DNA from: Hydrogenothermaceae bacterium
GTDB lineage: Bacteria; Aquificota; Aquificia; Aquificales; Hydrogenothermaceae
Assembly (NCBI GenBank): GCA_026418455.1
Contig: JAOABH010000003.1
Span: 62,001-126,000, forward strand
DNA: 64,000 nucleotides
Direction of reading: 5' to 3'
Of the stretch, positions 51,433 through 60,634 are shown in pieces. Under the pieces are notes generated by a model. That model saw only the letters and a program-made list of their open reading frames with translations. It did no database searches and had not been told where the DNA came from. Positions within the stretch are counted from its first letter, which is position 1, and every line of letters begins with the position of its first letter. A program made the position numbers and the translations under genes.

Positions 51433-51510
51433 ACCCTTTAAAACACCTCTTTTTATTATTAATCCAATAATATATCAAAAATTTTCAATTTTAAAAGAGA
51501 AACTTTAAGT

Positions 51511-51516
51511 TATAAT
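51511..51516 (+). promoter_or_regulatory. -10 hexamer for the SQR-like gene
   Basis: Perfect TATAAT in the divergent gap with prfB, 28 bases before the ATG at 51544. No consensus -35 seen. Confidence 0.4.
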
Positions 51517-51543
51517 TTTACTAAAAGTTTTTAGGTGAAAGTT

Positions 51544-52710
51544 ATGAAAAAAGTGGTAGTTCTTGGTGGTGGAATTGCAGGTATAGAAGCAGCTATCTTT
51601 TTGAGAAAGTATAAATTTGATGTAGAGGTTTTATCTGATAGAGATTATCTCTTTGTTTATCCAATATCAATATGGATTTCCACAAAGGAGAAAAAATTTG
51701 AAGATGTAATTATTCCTCTCGAAGATCTGTCAAAAGCTCACGGTTTTAAATTCACAAAAGGCAAGGTTTCTCAAATAAATAGTGATGATTTTACTCTTGA
51801 AGATGGTCAGATAAGGAGAGATTTTGATTATCTTGTGGTAGCCATAGGACAGGAAAAGCTGAAACATAAGGGAATAGAGTATACATACTCTATATGTGGG
51901 AAACCTGAAGAGAGTTTAAAGTACGCAGAAAGTTTAGATAACTTGATTAAGAAGGGAAAAGGTAAGTTGGCTTTTGGATTTGGTGGTAATCCAAAGGCAA
52001 AGGAGGCTGTTAGAGGTGGTCCGGTTTTTGAAGTTATGTTTAATGTTGATTACTATCTGAGGAAAAAAGGTGTAAGGGACAACTTTGATATAACATTTTT
52101 TGCTCCAATGCCAAAACCTGGAGAGAGGTTGGGAGAATCTGCCCTTAAAATGATGGACATGATGTTTAAAAAGTTAAATATAAACTCTATTACAGGTAAG
52201 AAGATAAATGAGTTTTTACCAGATGGAGTATTGTTAGAAGATGGAATAAAAATAGAATCAGACCTTACATGTTTCGTTCCTGCAGGAGATGGGCATCCTG
52301 CTGTAAAATCAGGTAATCTTCCTCAAACAGAAGCCGGATTTATAGTTATAGATAGATATAACAAAGTAAAAGATATTGAAAATATATATGCCATAGGTGA
52401 CTGTGTAGCTTTGGAAGGTCCAGACTGGAAGGCAAAGCAGGGGCATCTTGCTGAGGTTATGGCAAGAAATGTAGCCTACAATATAGCCCTAAAAGAAGGT
52501 TTAGAAAAAGGAGAGCCTAAATCTTATATAGAACATATAAATATACTCTGTCTTATGGATATGGGAAACGGAGGAGGACTTGCTTACAGGGATGATAAAA
52601 GAGCAATCCTTTTACCTCTTCCGATAGTGGGACATTGGATGAAAAAATTTTGGGGATTATACTATAAACTCTCAAAACTTGGTAAAATTCCAAGACTGCC
52701 AGGAATGTAG
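51544..52710 (+). CDS. Sulfide:quinone oxidoreductase-like flavoprotein
   Basis: 388 residues from the ATG at 51544, chosen because AGGTGA lies five bases upstream (a GTG at 51535 is also in frame). FAD-binding VVLGGGIAGIEAA at the start, second Gly-rich segment AFGFGGNPKAKE, FAD-site GDCVAL near 286. The chain has Cys118 (YSICGK) and Cys336 (NILCLMDMG), which align with two of the three redox cysteines of sulfide:quinone reductases, but the middle one, expected near 150-160, is missing (RGGPVFE). The C-terminal amphipathic tail (HWMKKFWGLYYKL) suits monotopic membrane attachment. It may be an SQR subtype or another sulfur or quinone dehydrogenase. Confidence 0.78.
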   Translation: MKKVVVLGGGIAGIEAAIFLRKYKFDVEVLSDRDYLFVYPISIWISTKEKKFEDVIIPLEDLSKAHGFKFTKGKVSQINSDDFTLEDGQIRRDFDYLVVAIGQEKLKHKGIEYTYSICGKPEESLKYAESLDNLIKKGKGKLAFGFGGNPKAKEAVRGGPVFEVMFNVDYYLRKKGVRDNFDITFFAPMPKPGERLGESALKMMDMMFKKLNINSITGKKINEFLPDGVLLEDGIKIESDLTCFVPAGDGHPAVKSGNLPQTEAGFIVIDRYNKVKDIENIYAIGDCVALEGPDWKAKQGHLAEVMARNVAYNIALKEGLEKGEPKSYIEHINILCLMDMGNGGGLAYRDDKRAILLPLPIVGHWMKKFWGLYYKLSKLGKIPRLPGM

Positions 52711-52745
52711 TAAAAATTCACCGGCAAAAAGGATATATTAAAGAG

Positions 52746-52751
52746 TATAAT
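52746..52751 (+). promoter_or_regulatory. -10 hexamer for trpA-hisH-bioF
   Basis: Perfect TATAAT 28 bases before the trpA ATG, in the 69-bp gap after the SQR-like gene. -35 not recognisable. Confidence 0.38.
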
Positions 52752-52779
52752 TTTTTAAAATTTTTTACGGAGCCGTTGA

Positions 52780-53544
52780 ATGATTAAGGATATTTTTGAA
52801 GTTAAAAAACCACTTATCTGTTACTTTATGGCAGGTTATCCATCAACTGAAGACAGTATAAAAACAGCTTTTACACTTATAGAGAATGGTGCAGATATAC
52901 TCGAGGTTGGCTTTCCATTCTCGGACCCAGTTGCAGATGGTCCAACAATTCAAGTTGCCCATGAAAAAGCAGTAAAAGACGGTATTACTCCCTTAAAAGT
53001 TTTCCAGATAACAAAAAAGATAAAAGAGAGATATCCAGAAATTCCCTTAATAGGTATGACTTACTACAATCCTATTTTTAAAACTGGGGAAGAGAAATTC
53101 TGTCAGATGGCAAAAGAAAATGGAGTAGATGGATTTATTGTTCCGGATTTACCTCCGGAAGAGGCAGAAGGTTTTAAGAGGATTGCAAACAGCTTAGGTC
53201 TGTCGGTTATATTTTTACTTGCTCCTACATCTGATGAGAACAGGATTAAACTTATATCTTCAATGTCTGATGACTTTATATACTATGTATCCTTAACTGG
53301 AATTACCGGAGAGAGAGATACACTACCTTGGGAAGAGTTAAAACAGAAGATCTCTCAGATAAAAAGTATCACAGATAAGAAAGTTGCAGTAGGATTTGGA
53401 GTATCAAAGAAGGAACATACTCAGATACTATCAAAAATAGCAGATGGGATAATAGTAGGTAGTGCGGTTGTGAAACTTCAAGGTAAATCTGATTTTGAAG
53501 GTATTAAGAATCTTGTCAAGGATCTGAAAGAGGGAATAGAATGA
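52780..53544 (+). CDS. trpA: Tryptophan synthase alpha chain
   Basis: 254 residues. YFMAGYPS, catalytic Glu in ILEVGFPFSDPVADGPTIQ with the catalytic Asp following, GFIVPDLPPEEA and VAVGFGVSK are the TIM-barrel signatures. It cleaves indole-3-glycerol phosphate and passes indole to the beta chain, whose gene is not here. Overlaps hisH by four bases, an unusual cross-pathway operon (Trp, His, biotin). Confidence 0.96.
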   Translation: MIKDIFEVKKPLICYFMAGYPSTEDSIKTAFTLIENGADILEVGFPFSDPVADGPTIQVAHEKAVKDGITPLKVFQITKKIKERYPEIPLIGMTYYNPIFKTGEEKFCQMAKENGVDGFIVPDLPPEEAEGFKRIANSLGLSVIFLLAPTSDENRIKLISSMSDDFIYYVSLTGITGERDTLPWEELKQKISQIKSITDKKVAVGFGVSKKEHTQILSKIADGIIVGSAVVKLQGKSDFEGIKNLVKDLKEGIE

Positions 53545-54155
53545 TAGCAGTTGTAGATTACGGAATGGGAAATTTAAGAAGTGTTCAAAAAGCCCTTGAG
53601 AAAGTTGGGATTAATGCTGTTATAACCTCTAATCCTGAAGATTTAGATAAAGCAGAAGGTGTAGTTGTTCCCGGAGTTGGAGCTTTTGCAGATGCTATTC
53701 ATAATTTAGATAGACTTGGTTTAAAAGAGAAGATACTGAAAAATGTAGAATCTGGAAAACCGTATCTTGGAATATGTTTAGGGCTTCAGCTTCTCTTTGA
53801 GTACGGATATGAGTTTGGAGAACATGAAGGTTTAGGTGTGTTAAAGGGCTCTGTGGTCAGATTTGATGAGAAACTTGATATAAAAATTCCCCATATGGGA
53901 TGGAATCAAATCTGGATAAAGAAAGACAGTAAAATGTTTGAAGGTATAAACAATGGAGAGTTTTTCTACTTTGTCCATTCATATTACGGTAAGCCAGAAA
54001 ACTCTAATGTTGTAGCATCAACTACGGATTACGGTATAGAGTTTTGCTCTGCTGTTGAAATTGATAACATCTGGGCTGTTCAGTTTCATCCTGAAAAAAG
54101 CCAGCAAGCCGGACTTAAACTTCTATCAAACTTCAAAAATTTTGTTTATAGATGA
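53541..54155 (+). CDS. hisH: Imidazole glycerol phosphate synthase, glutaminase subunit
   Basis: 204 residues. VVDYGMGNLRSV at the start, nucleophile Cys in GICLGLQLLF near 82, and the His/Glu pair in VQFHPEKS near 184-186 complete the class I glutamine amidotransferase triad. It supplies ammonia to HisF in histidine synthesis. Four-base overlaps on both sides. Confidence 0.96.
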   Translation: MIAVVDYGMGNLRSVQKALEKVGINAVITSNPEDLDKAEGVVVPGVGAFADAIHNLDRLGLKEKILKNVESGKPYLGICLGLQLLFEYGYEFGEHEGLGVLKGSVVRFDEKLDIKIPHMGWNQIWIKKDSKMFEGINNGEFFYFVHSYYGKPENSNVVASTTDYGIEFCSAVEIDNIWAVQFHPEKSQQAGLKLLSNFKNFVYR

Positions 54156-55270
54156 GTAATTTTTCAGATTTTCTGAAAAAAAGTATAGATGAAATAAAAG
54201 ATAAAGGTCTTTATAGACAGAGAATAATCCTATCAGAAAATATACTTGACTTTGCCTCAAATGATTATCTTGGTTTAAAAGATAATAACTACACCAAGGA
54301 AAAGTTATGTAAAAACATTGATAGGTTATCTCTTGGAAGTGGGGCATCTGCTCTTATATCTGGATACCATCATATTCAGAAAGAACTGGAGGAGTTTTTA
54401 GCAGATTTTAAGCAGACCGAAGACTGTTTAGTTGTTGGAAGTGGTTATATGGCTAATGTTGGATTGATTCAAGCTATTGCTCAAGATGGAGATGTTATAT
54501 TCAGTGATGAACTTAACCATGCATCTATAATAGATGGAATAAAGCTATCAAAAGCAAAGAAAGTTATCTATAAACACTGTGATGTTGAAGATTTAGAGAG
54601 AAAAATCAAAAGTTATAATGTAAGAGGAAGGAGAATAGTTATAACAGATGGTGTTTTCAGTATGGATGGAGATATAGCACCTCTTGATAAAATCATTGAG
54701 ATCTGCAATAGATATGATGCTGTTTTAGTAGTAGATGAAGCACACTCAACAGGAGTTTTAGGTAAAGAAGGAAGAGGGACTTTAAACTTCTTTGGAATAA
54801 AACCAGCTGAAAATATAATACAAATGGGAACGTTGTCAAAAGCAGTTGGAAGTTATGGAGCATTTATATGTGGCTCAAAACTACTTATAGAGTATTTAGT
54901 AAATAAGATGAGGTCTGTTATATTTACAACTGCTCTATCACCTATACAGAACTTTATATCCCTTGAAAATTTGAAACTTTTAAAAGATGAAGAATTTAGG
55001 AGAAAAAAACTTTTTGAGAATGTAGAGTTTTTTGTAAAAAAATCAAAGCAGTTAGGTTTAAATATAAACTACCACGGCACTCCTATCCTTACTTACATAG
55101 TTGGAGATGAGAGGAAAGTTATAAATTTAAGGAACAAGCTTTTAGAAAAAGGTATATTTGTAGGGGCTGTCAGACCGCCAACTGTCCCACCAGGAACATC
55201 AAGACTCCGAATAACAATATCATCTAAATACTCTTTTAAGGATATAGAAACATTGCTTTTTATGTTATAA
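54152..55270 (+). CDS. bioF: 8-amino-7-oxononanoate synthase
   Basis: 372 residues. Alpha-oxoamine synthase fold with DFASNDYLGL, GSGASALISGYH, DELNHASIIDG, VVDEAHSTGVLG and the PLP lysine in GTLSKAVGSYG near 225. It condenses pimeloyl-ACP or -CoA with alanine in biotin synthesis. Paralogues (Kbl, SPT) share the motifs; length and absence of extra N-terminal domain favour BioF. Biotin is needed by the carboxylase at the right end of the window. Confidence 0.9.
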   Translation: MSNFSDFLKKSIDEIKDKGLYRQRIILSENILDFASNDYLGLKDNNYTKEKLCKNIDRLSLGSGASALISGYHHIQKELEEFLADFKQTEDCLVVGSGYMANVGLIQAIAQDGDVIFSDELNHASIIDGIKLSKAKKVIYKHCDVEDLERKIKSYNVRGRRIVITDGVFSMDGDIAPLDKIIEICNRYDAVLVVDEAHSTGVLGKEGRGTLNFFGIKPAENIIQMGTLSKAVGSYGAFICGSKLLIEYLVNKMRSVIFTTALSPIQNFISLENLKLLKDEEFRRKKLFENVEFFVKKSKQLGLNINYHGTPILTYIVGDERKVINLRNKLLEKGIFVGAVRPPTVPPGTSRLRITISSKYSFKDIETLLFML

Positions 55271-55305
55271 TGGCTTTTAGATGATATGAAACTTTGGGGT
55301 TAGTT

Positions 55306-58300
55306 ATGATCAAATTTTTAACCTGTGCCCATGTTTCTGAAAGTCAAATGGATAAAGATATTATCACGGCATTAAAGTTAAAATTAGAATCTGTATTAGA
55401 TCAGAAAATTGAACTTATAATTCCAAACAGCTATAAAGAGGAGCAGATATACTTAGAAGACCCTAATATTGCTTTAATTTTTGTAGATCCATTAACAGCA
55501 TACAGGAAGATAGAAGAAGATTATAAGCTATTTAAAATAAAAGATATTGAAAAAGAAAAGTTTTTTTTAGTAGGCAGACAGAAAGAAAGAGATAATGTTT
55601 TAATAACCACCTCTCTTTTTGAAGCTTATTTTGTATCTCTACTCCTTCTTAAAGAGTTTGATCTACTTAAGGAAATTATATCTTATACAGATTCTCAAAG
55701 AGAGAGCTACTTTAAGGTTGTTAAAGGTGAAGCCGATATTACAGTTTTGTATAGAGAGAGTTTTAACACTCTTTCGCAAGAGTTTGGAGAACTTCCAATT
55801 TTGAAAGAGATAGAGTCTCCTTTTTACCATTATTTAGTTATTAGTAAAAATCTATATGAAAAGTTTAAAGATAGACTAGATAAAGTAGATAATATTAAGC
55901 CTATTTCTGATGAAGAGATAGATCGTCTATATGAATTTACAGTCCATCTATCCGAAACTTTTAAAGTGAAACAGTTTTTTGATATCGCCAAATTTACGAT
56001 AGAAAATCCCCATACAGGACTTATTCTATACAGAGATAAGATAGTTTATGCAACCAAATCAGCGACGGATATTTTGGGATTTTCTTTCGAAGAGTTTCTT
56101 AATATGTCTCTACTTGATATTATTGCAGATGAAGACCTTAAAGATGAAATTGAGGATATTGTAGAAAGAAGATTGAAGGGGGAGTTGTTTGACAAGATAT
56201 ATCCGGCTGTAAAAGTTAAAACAAAGGATGGAAATATAAAATATGTTAGAGTTTTTTCAAGGACAGTCCTATTTGAAAGTAAGTATCATGGTATTATACT
56301 TTTCCAAGATATAACAAAGGAAGTTCTGTATCAGAAGTTATATAAAGCTCTGAGAGATATAAACAGATCTATCACAACTGTTCTAATAGAAGAAGATCTA
56401 TTCCAAAATGTCTGTCAATCTTTAATACAAAATCTCGATGTTAAATATGCTTGGATAGGTGTTATAAATGATAAAACCAGAACATATAGCAAGATATACA
56501 GTTGTGGGGAAGGAGAAGGTTATCTTGATAAAATTGAAGTTTTTGAAGGGGGAAAGTTGCCGCTATTAAACTCTTCAACAAAGTCTTATGTTGAAGGAAA
56601 GATCATAACAAACTTATCTACGGAAGGTATGCCTTTAAGCGATAGTAGAACATATATGCTTGAGAGAGGATTTCTATCTTCTACGGCAATTCCAATTATG
56701 AAAAAAGATAAAGTCTATGCAGTTTTAAATATATATTCAACTATACCTTACTTTTTTGAGGAGAAAACTATACTTGAAGAGATAAAACATGATATGAGTT
56801 TTGCCCTTAATAAGATAGATACAATAAGAAAAAGCATATTACTGGAAAAAGCATTTTCAAAATCTTCGGAATGGTTGTTAATAACTGATGAATATGGAAA
56901 CATTGAATATGTAAATGATTATATTGTATCTCTAACTGGATACACATGGGAAGAGTTAGTAGGGAAAAATCCAAGAATATTTAAATCAGGGTATCATCAG
57001 CCGGAATTTTACAAAAAACTATGGGATACCATAAAAAGTGGAAAAGAGTTTGAAGCCATTTTTGTAAACAGAAAGAAAAATGGAGAGATGTTTTATATTG
57101 AGGAAAAGATTATTCCGGTGAAATTTGAAGGGAATGTTGTTAAATATGTCTCTATTGGAAGAGATTTAACATTGGAAAAAAGGCTTTTAGAGGAAAATGA
57201 AAAGTTAAGATACTTTGATATTTTAACCGGATTATATAATCTGAGCGGTTTTGCTGCTCAGGTAGAAAACTATCTGTCTGTTAATTATGATGAGATATCT
57301 TCTCTGATACTTCTGGATATAGCAAATTTCTCTTATATAAACAAAACATATGGTGTTGAGGTTGGAGATGAAGTTTTAAGATTTGTTGGAGAGTCTTTAA
57401 GAAATCACTTTAAGAGAGATGATATAATCGGTAGAATTGGTGGAGATGAGTTTGCCATCTTTTCAAAGAATCTGAAAAGTAGAGAAAGTTTATTTTTATT
57501 AATAGAGAGAGTTAAAGATATCCTTGATAGAGATAATGTGTTTACCATTTCCGGAAAGAGTGTAAATCTTTCTATAAATGGCTCTGTTGTAGTGTTTCCA
57601 GATGATGGAAGAACATTTAAAGAATTAATCCAGAATGCAAGTATAACATTAAAGATAGCAAAGGAAGAAGGTGAAAATGTAGTAAAGTTATTTAACAAAG
57701 ATATAGAAGAGAAGATAAAATCTCTTTTCCAAACGGAGAATTTGTTAATTAAAGCGATTAAAGAAAGGTTATTCATCTTTCATTATCAGCCCTACTTTTA
57801 TCTAAATTCTGGAAAAATTGCTGGGTTTGAAGCTCTTGTAAGAATAAAAGACACAGATGGAAATATTTACTATCCAAAGGACTTTATAGATCAACTTGAA
57901 AGATCCCATTATCTATCGGACTTCACAGATTGGGCGATAAAAGAAGTTATTTCAAAAATAAATGATTGGAAAAAATCTATAGGAATCAATGTCTCAGCCA
58001 GAACATTTAAAGACCATTAATTTGTAGAAAAGATAAAAGAAAATGCAAAAAATTTAGATATACCACTTATCATAGAGATAACAGAGAGGCTATATATGGA
58101 AGATCCACAACACTCTCACGAGGTGATAAAGGAACTAAAAGAGTGTAAAAATATAAAAGTTGCTATAGATGATTTTGGCACAGGATACTCTTCTCTCTCA
58201 TACCTTAAAGATATACAGGCAGATATACTAAAGATAGATATCTCTTTTGTGAGAGCTATGGTAGATGATGATAAATCAAGGATAATCGTAAAGACAATTA

Positions 58301-58461
58301 TCAATTTAGCAAAAGAGCTGGGTATGAAAACTCTTGCGGAAGGGGTAGAAACTCAGATCCAATATAACATGCTTAAAGAGATGAATGTAGATTATGTTCA
58401 AGGCTTCTTACTCTCAAAGCCTCTTCCGGAGGAGATCGTAGAGGAGATGGTTAAGTTATAA
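55306..58461 (+). pseudogene. PAS-GAF-PAS-GGDEF-EAL protein interrupted by an in-frame stop
   Basis: Read through one TAA at 58018-58020, the frame spans about 1050 codons; the two parts are in the same frame with no base missing. As written, translation from the ATG at 55306 gives a 904-residue product. Domains: a cytosolic PhnD-like binding-protein fold (about 1-215), PAS (220-340), GAF (345-500), PAS (510-625), GGDEF with intact GRIGGDEFAIF (640-800) and EAL beginning with FEALVRIKD. The stop falls between the metal ligand in INVSAR and the next in IEITER, so the product loses the DDFGTGYSS, LKID and EGVET parts of the phosphodiesterase site. Cyclase activity could survive. Either a recent nonsense mutation or a sequence error. 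Confidence 0.85.
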
Positions 58462-58502
58462 TAGAAGGGTAAAATATTTCTATTAAAAGGAGGAGATTTC
58501 CT

Positions 58503-59231
58503 ATGGTAAAGAAACTTTTTTTAAGTAGCTTACTTGTTATATCAACTGCTGTATTTGCACAGGATAAGCATTGGAGTTATGAAGGAGAAACAGGACCGGA
58601 ACATTGGGCAGATCTTGCTCCAGAAAATTTTTGGTGTAAATTAAAAAACCAATCTCCTGTAGATATATCAAACACAGTAGAGGGACAAAATCCAAAGTTA
58701 GAAATTTCTTATAAGAAAGAAGAAGATTATAAAATTATCAACAATGGACATACTCTACAGGTAAATGTCCCTCCTGCTAATTTCGTAAGTTTAAATGGTA
58801 AGGCATATCAACTTATCCAATTCCATTTCCACTCTCCAAGTGAACACACAATAAAAGGTAAGAACTACCCTATGGAACTACATTTAGTCCATAAAAGTGA
58901 TAAAGGAGAACTTTTAGTTATAGGTGTTATGATTAAAGAGGGACCGTCAAATGGAATACTAAGAGAGATTTTTAATCAAGCTCCTGTAGAAGAAGGAGAA
59001 AAAGAACTGAAACTTCCATTTAATATTTATTCTCTTTTACCTAAAAACAGAGATTACTATCTCTACTCAGGATCCTTAACTACACCTCCTTGTACGGAAG
59101 GTGTAACATGGATAGTTTTGAAAACACCGATAACAGCATCAAAAGATGAAATAGAAAAATTTAGAACTATAATGAAACATCCTAACAACAGACCAATCCA
59201 ACCTTTAAATAGTAGGTTTATTTTGAAGTAG
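58503..59231 (+). CDS. Periplasmic alpha-carbonic anhydrase
   Basis: 242 residues with AAGGAGGAG upstream and a signal peptide (cleavage after AVFA, about 19). The zinc ligands are His, His in FHFHSPSEH and His in LHLVHKS; the proton-shuttle His region is INNGHTLQV, and SGSLTTPPCTEGV is the alpha-class signature with the gatekeeping Thr. Two cysteines (WCK and PCTEG) could form the family's disulfide. It hydrates CO2 to bicarbonate in the periplasm. The sequence is close in motif order to the heat-stable enzymes known from Sulfurihydrogenibium. Encapsulin follows after 73 bases. Confidence 0.96.
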   Translation: MVKKLFLSSLLVISTAVFAQDKHWSYEGETGPEHWADLAPENFWCKLKNQSPVDISNTVEGQNPKLEISYKKEEDYKIINNGHTLQVNVPPANFVSLNGKAYQLIQFHFHSPSEHTIKGKNYPMELHLVHKSDKGELLVIGVMIKEGPSNGILREIFNQAPVEEGEKELKLPFNIYSLLPKNRDYYLYSGSLTTPPCTEGVTWIVLKTPITASKDEIEKFRTIMKHPNNRPIQPLNSRFILK

Positions 59232-59304
59232 TTTTAAAGTTGTCATTGCAATTTTTTATTAAAGTTGTTATTTTTATATAGAAATTGAAGAAGGGGGTAA
59301 TAGT

Positions 59305-60141
59305 ATGAACTATCTAAAAAGAGAAGATGCACCTTTAACCGAAGCACAATGGCAGCAAATAGATAAAATTGTGGTTGATACTGCAAAAAAAACATTGGTT
59401 GGGAGAAGGTTTATAGAGATTACTGGACCTTTTGACCCATCTGTTCAGTTTACCACAATAGACAGTATAGATGTGGGAGATACCGGAGCATGTGGACTTT
59501 TTGGAGAAACAGAGTGTGGTGTTGTTAGAGTCAAAGAGAGAAAGTATGCACCTTTACCTATTATATACAAAGATTTTAAGTACCACTGGAGAGATATTGA
59601 GACAGCCAATAAGTTAGGTTTAGGGTTGGATATGAGTATTCCGGCTGCTGCAGCTTATCAGGTTGCCGTAGCTGAAGATAAACTTATCTTCCATGGAGAT
59701 ACAGAGTCTGGATTCTATGGACTTTTAAATGTTCCAGGTAGAAATACGGTAACACTCTCTGATTGGGATACCACAGGTGAAGCTTTTTCTAATATTCTGT
59801 CTGCTGTAGTTAAACTTAATGAAAACGGTTTCTATTCAAACCTTGCTCTTATCTTGAATCCGAAAGATTATGCCAACTTACATAGACTCTATGGAAACTC
59901 CGGGACTTTAGAGATTGACCAGATAAGAAAGCTGTTTGATGTCGGTGTTTTCATAACTCCTGTTATTCCTCAGTTATCGGCAGTGGTTGTTGCTACTGGT
60001 ATAGAGAATATGGATCTATTTGTTGCACAAGATATGATAACTGCGTACTACAACTACGATAACATGGATCACTACTTTAGGATTTTTGAGATAGTTGCTC
60101 TAAGGATAAAAAGACCTGAGAGTATCTGCACTATAGAGTAA
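59305..60141 (+). CDS. Encapsulin shell protein (family 1)
   Basis: 278 residues with a G-rich ribosome-binding site (AAGGGGG). The N-terminal helix that cradles cargo peptides (EDAPLTEAQWQQIDKIVVDTAKKTLVGRRFI), the GPFDPSVQFTTID start of the HK97-type fold, YKDFKYHWRDIE with the Trp near the flavin site known in the Thermotoga shell, the GFYGLLN loop and the C-terminal FRIFEIVALRIKRPE are family 1 features. Such shells self-assemble and store iron or house peroxidases and ferritin-like cargo. No ferritin-like, rubrerythrin, peroxidase or hemerythrin gene is adjacent. The neighbouring carbonic anhydrase is exported, so it is an unlikely cargo. Confidence 0.93.
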   Translation: MNYLKREDAPLTEAQWQQIDKIVVDTAKKTLVGRRFIEITGPFDPSVQFTTIDSIDVGDTGACGLFGETECGVVRVKERKYAPLPIIYKDFKYHWRDIETANKLGLGLDMSIPAAAAYQVAVAEDKLIFHGDTESGFYGLLNVPGRNTVTLSDWDTTGEAFSNILSAVVKLNENGFYSNLALILNPKDYANLHRLYGNSGTLEIDQIRKLFDVGVFITPVIPQLSAVVVATGIENMDLFVAQDMITAYYNYDNMDHYFRIFEIVALRIKRPESICTIE

Positions 60142-60182
60142 AATTTATGTTAGAATTGTTTAAAACTTTTTTAGGAGGATTT

Positions 60183-60632
60183 ATGAAAAAGGCTGTTTTT
60201 TCACTTTTTTTAATGTTTGTTATGTTTGGTATCTCGAAAGCTGCAGAAATAGTTTTTATTGATGTTCAAACCGTAGTTAATCAATCAAAAGCAGGAAAAG
60301 ATGCACAGGGTTTACTTGAGGAAGCAGGTAAAAAAGCTCAGGCAGAAGTAGAGGCAAAACAGAAAACTGTAAAGAATGACCAGAAAGGACAGGAAGAGTT
60401 TCAGGCTTTTGCTATACAGAAACAACAGGAAGTTTTAAAAAGGAGAGATGAGCTTCTTCAAAAATTTATGAAACTTGTCCAGGATAATCTTGAGTCCTAC
60501 GGAAAATCAAAAGGATACTCAATTATCATAGACAAACAAGCTGTTTTATATGGAAAACCTGAACTTGATAAAACAGATGAGTTTTTAAAATATTTTGACT
60601 CAAATTACGAAAAAGGTGAAAAAATAAAGTAG
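60183..60632 (+). CDS. Skp/OmpH-like periplasmic chaperone
   Basis: 149 residues from the ATG at 60183 (AGGAGG upstream); a TTA-proximal ATG at 60147 would add 12 residues ahead of the signal peptide and lacks a ribosome-binding site. Signal peptide to about residue 20 (GISKA), then IVFIDVQTVVNQSKAGKDAQ, long charged helices forming the tentacle region, and the closing strand GYSIIIDKQAVLYG. Skp trimers hold unfolded outer-membrane proteins. Downstream gene follows after 2 bases. Confidence 0.9.
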   Translation: MKKAVFSLFLMFVMFGISKAAEIVFIDVQTVVNQSKAGKDAQGLLEEAGKKAQAEVEAKQKTVKNDQKGQEEFQAFAIQKQQEVLKRRDELLQKFMKLVQDNLESYGKSKGYSIIIDKQAVLYGKPELDKTDEFLKYFDSNYEKGEKIK

Positions 60633-60634
60633 TA

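Noticed and set aside
58018-58020. Recoding of the stop inside the EAL gene as selenocysteine or pyrrolysine.
   Set aside because: The codon is TAA, not TGA or TAG, and the position is not a conserved cysteine in EAL domains.
58503-59231. Carbonic anhydrase as the encapsulin cargo.
   Set aside because: It has a clear signal peptide for export and no targeting-peptide-like C-terminus (ends SRFILK).
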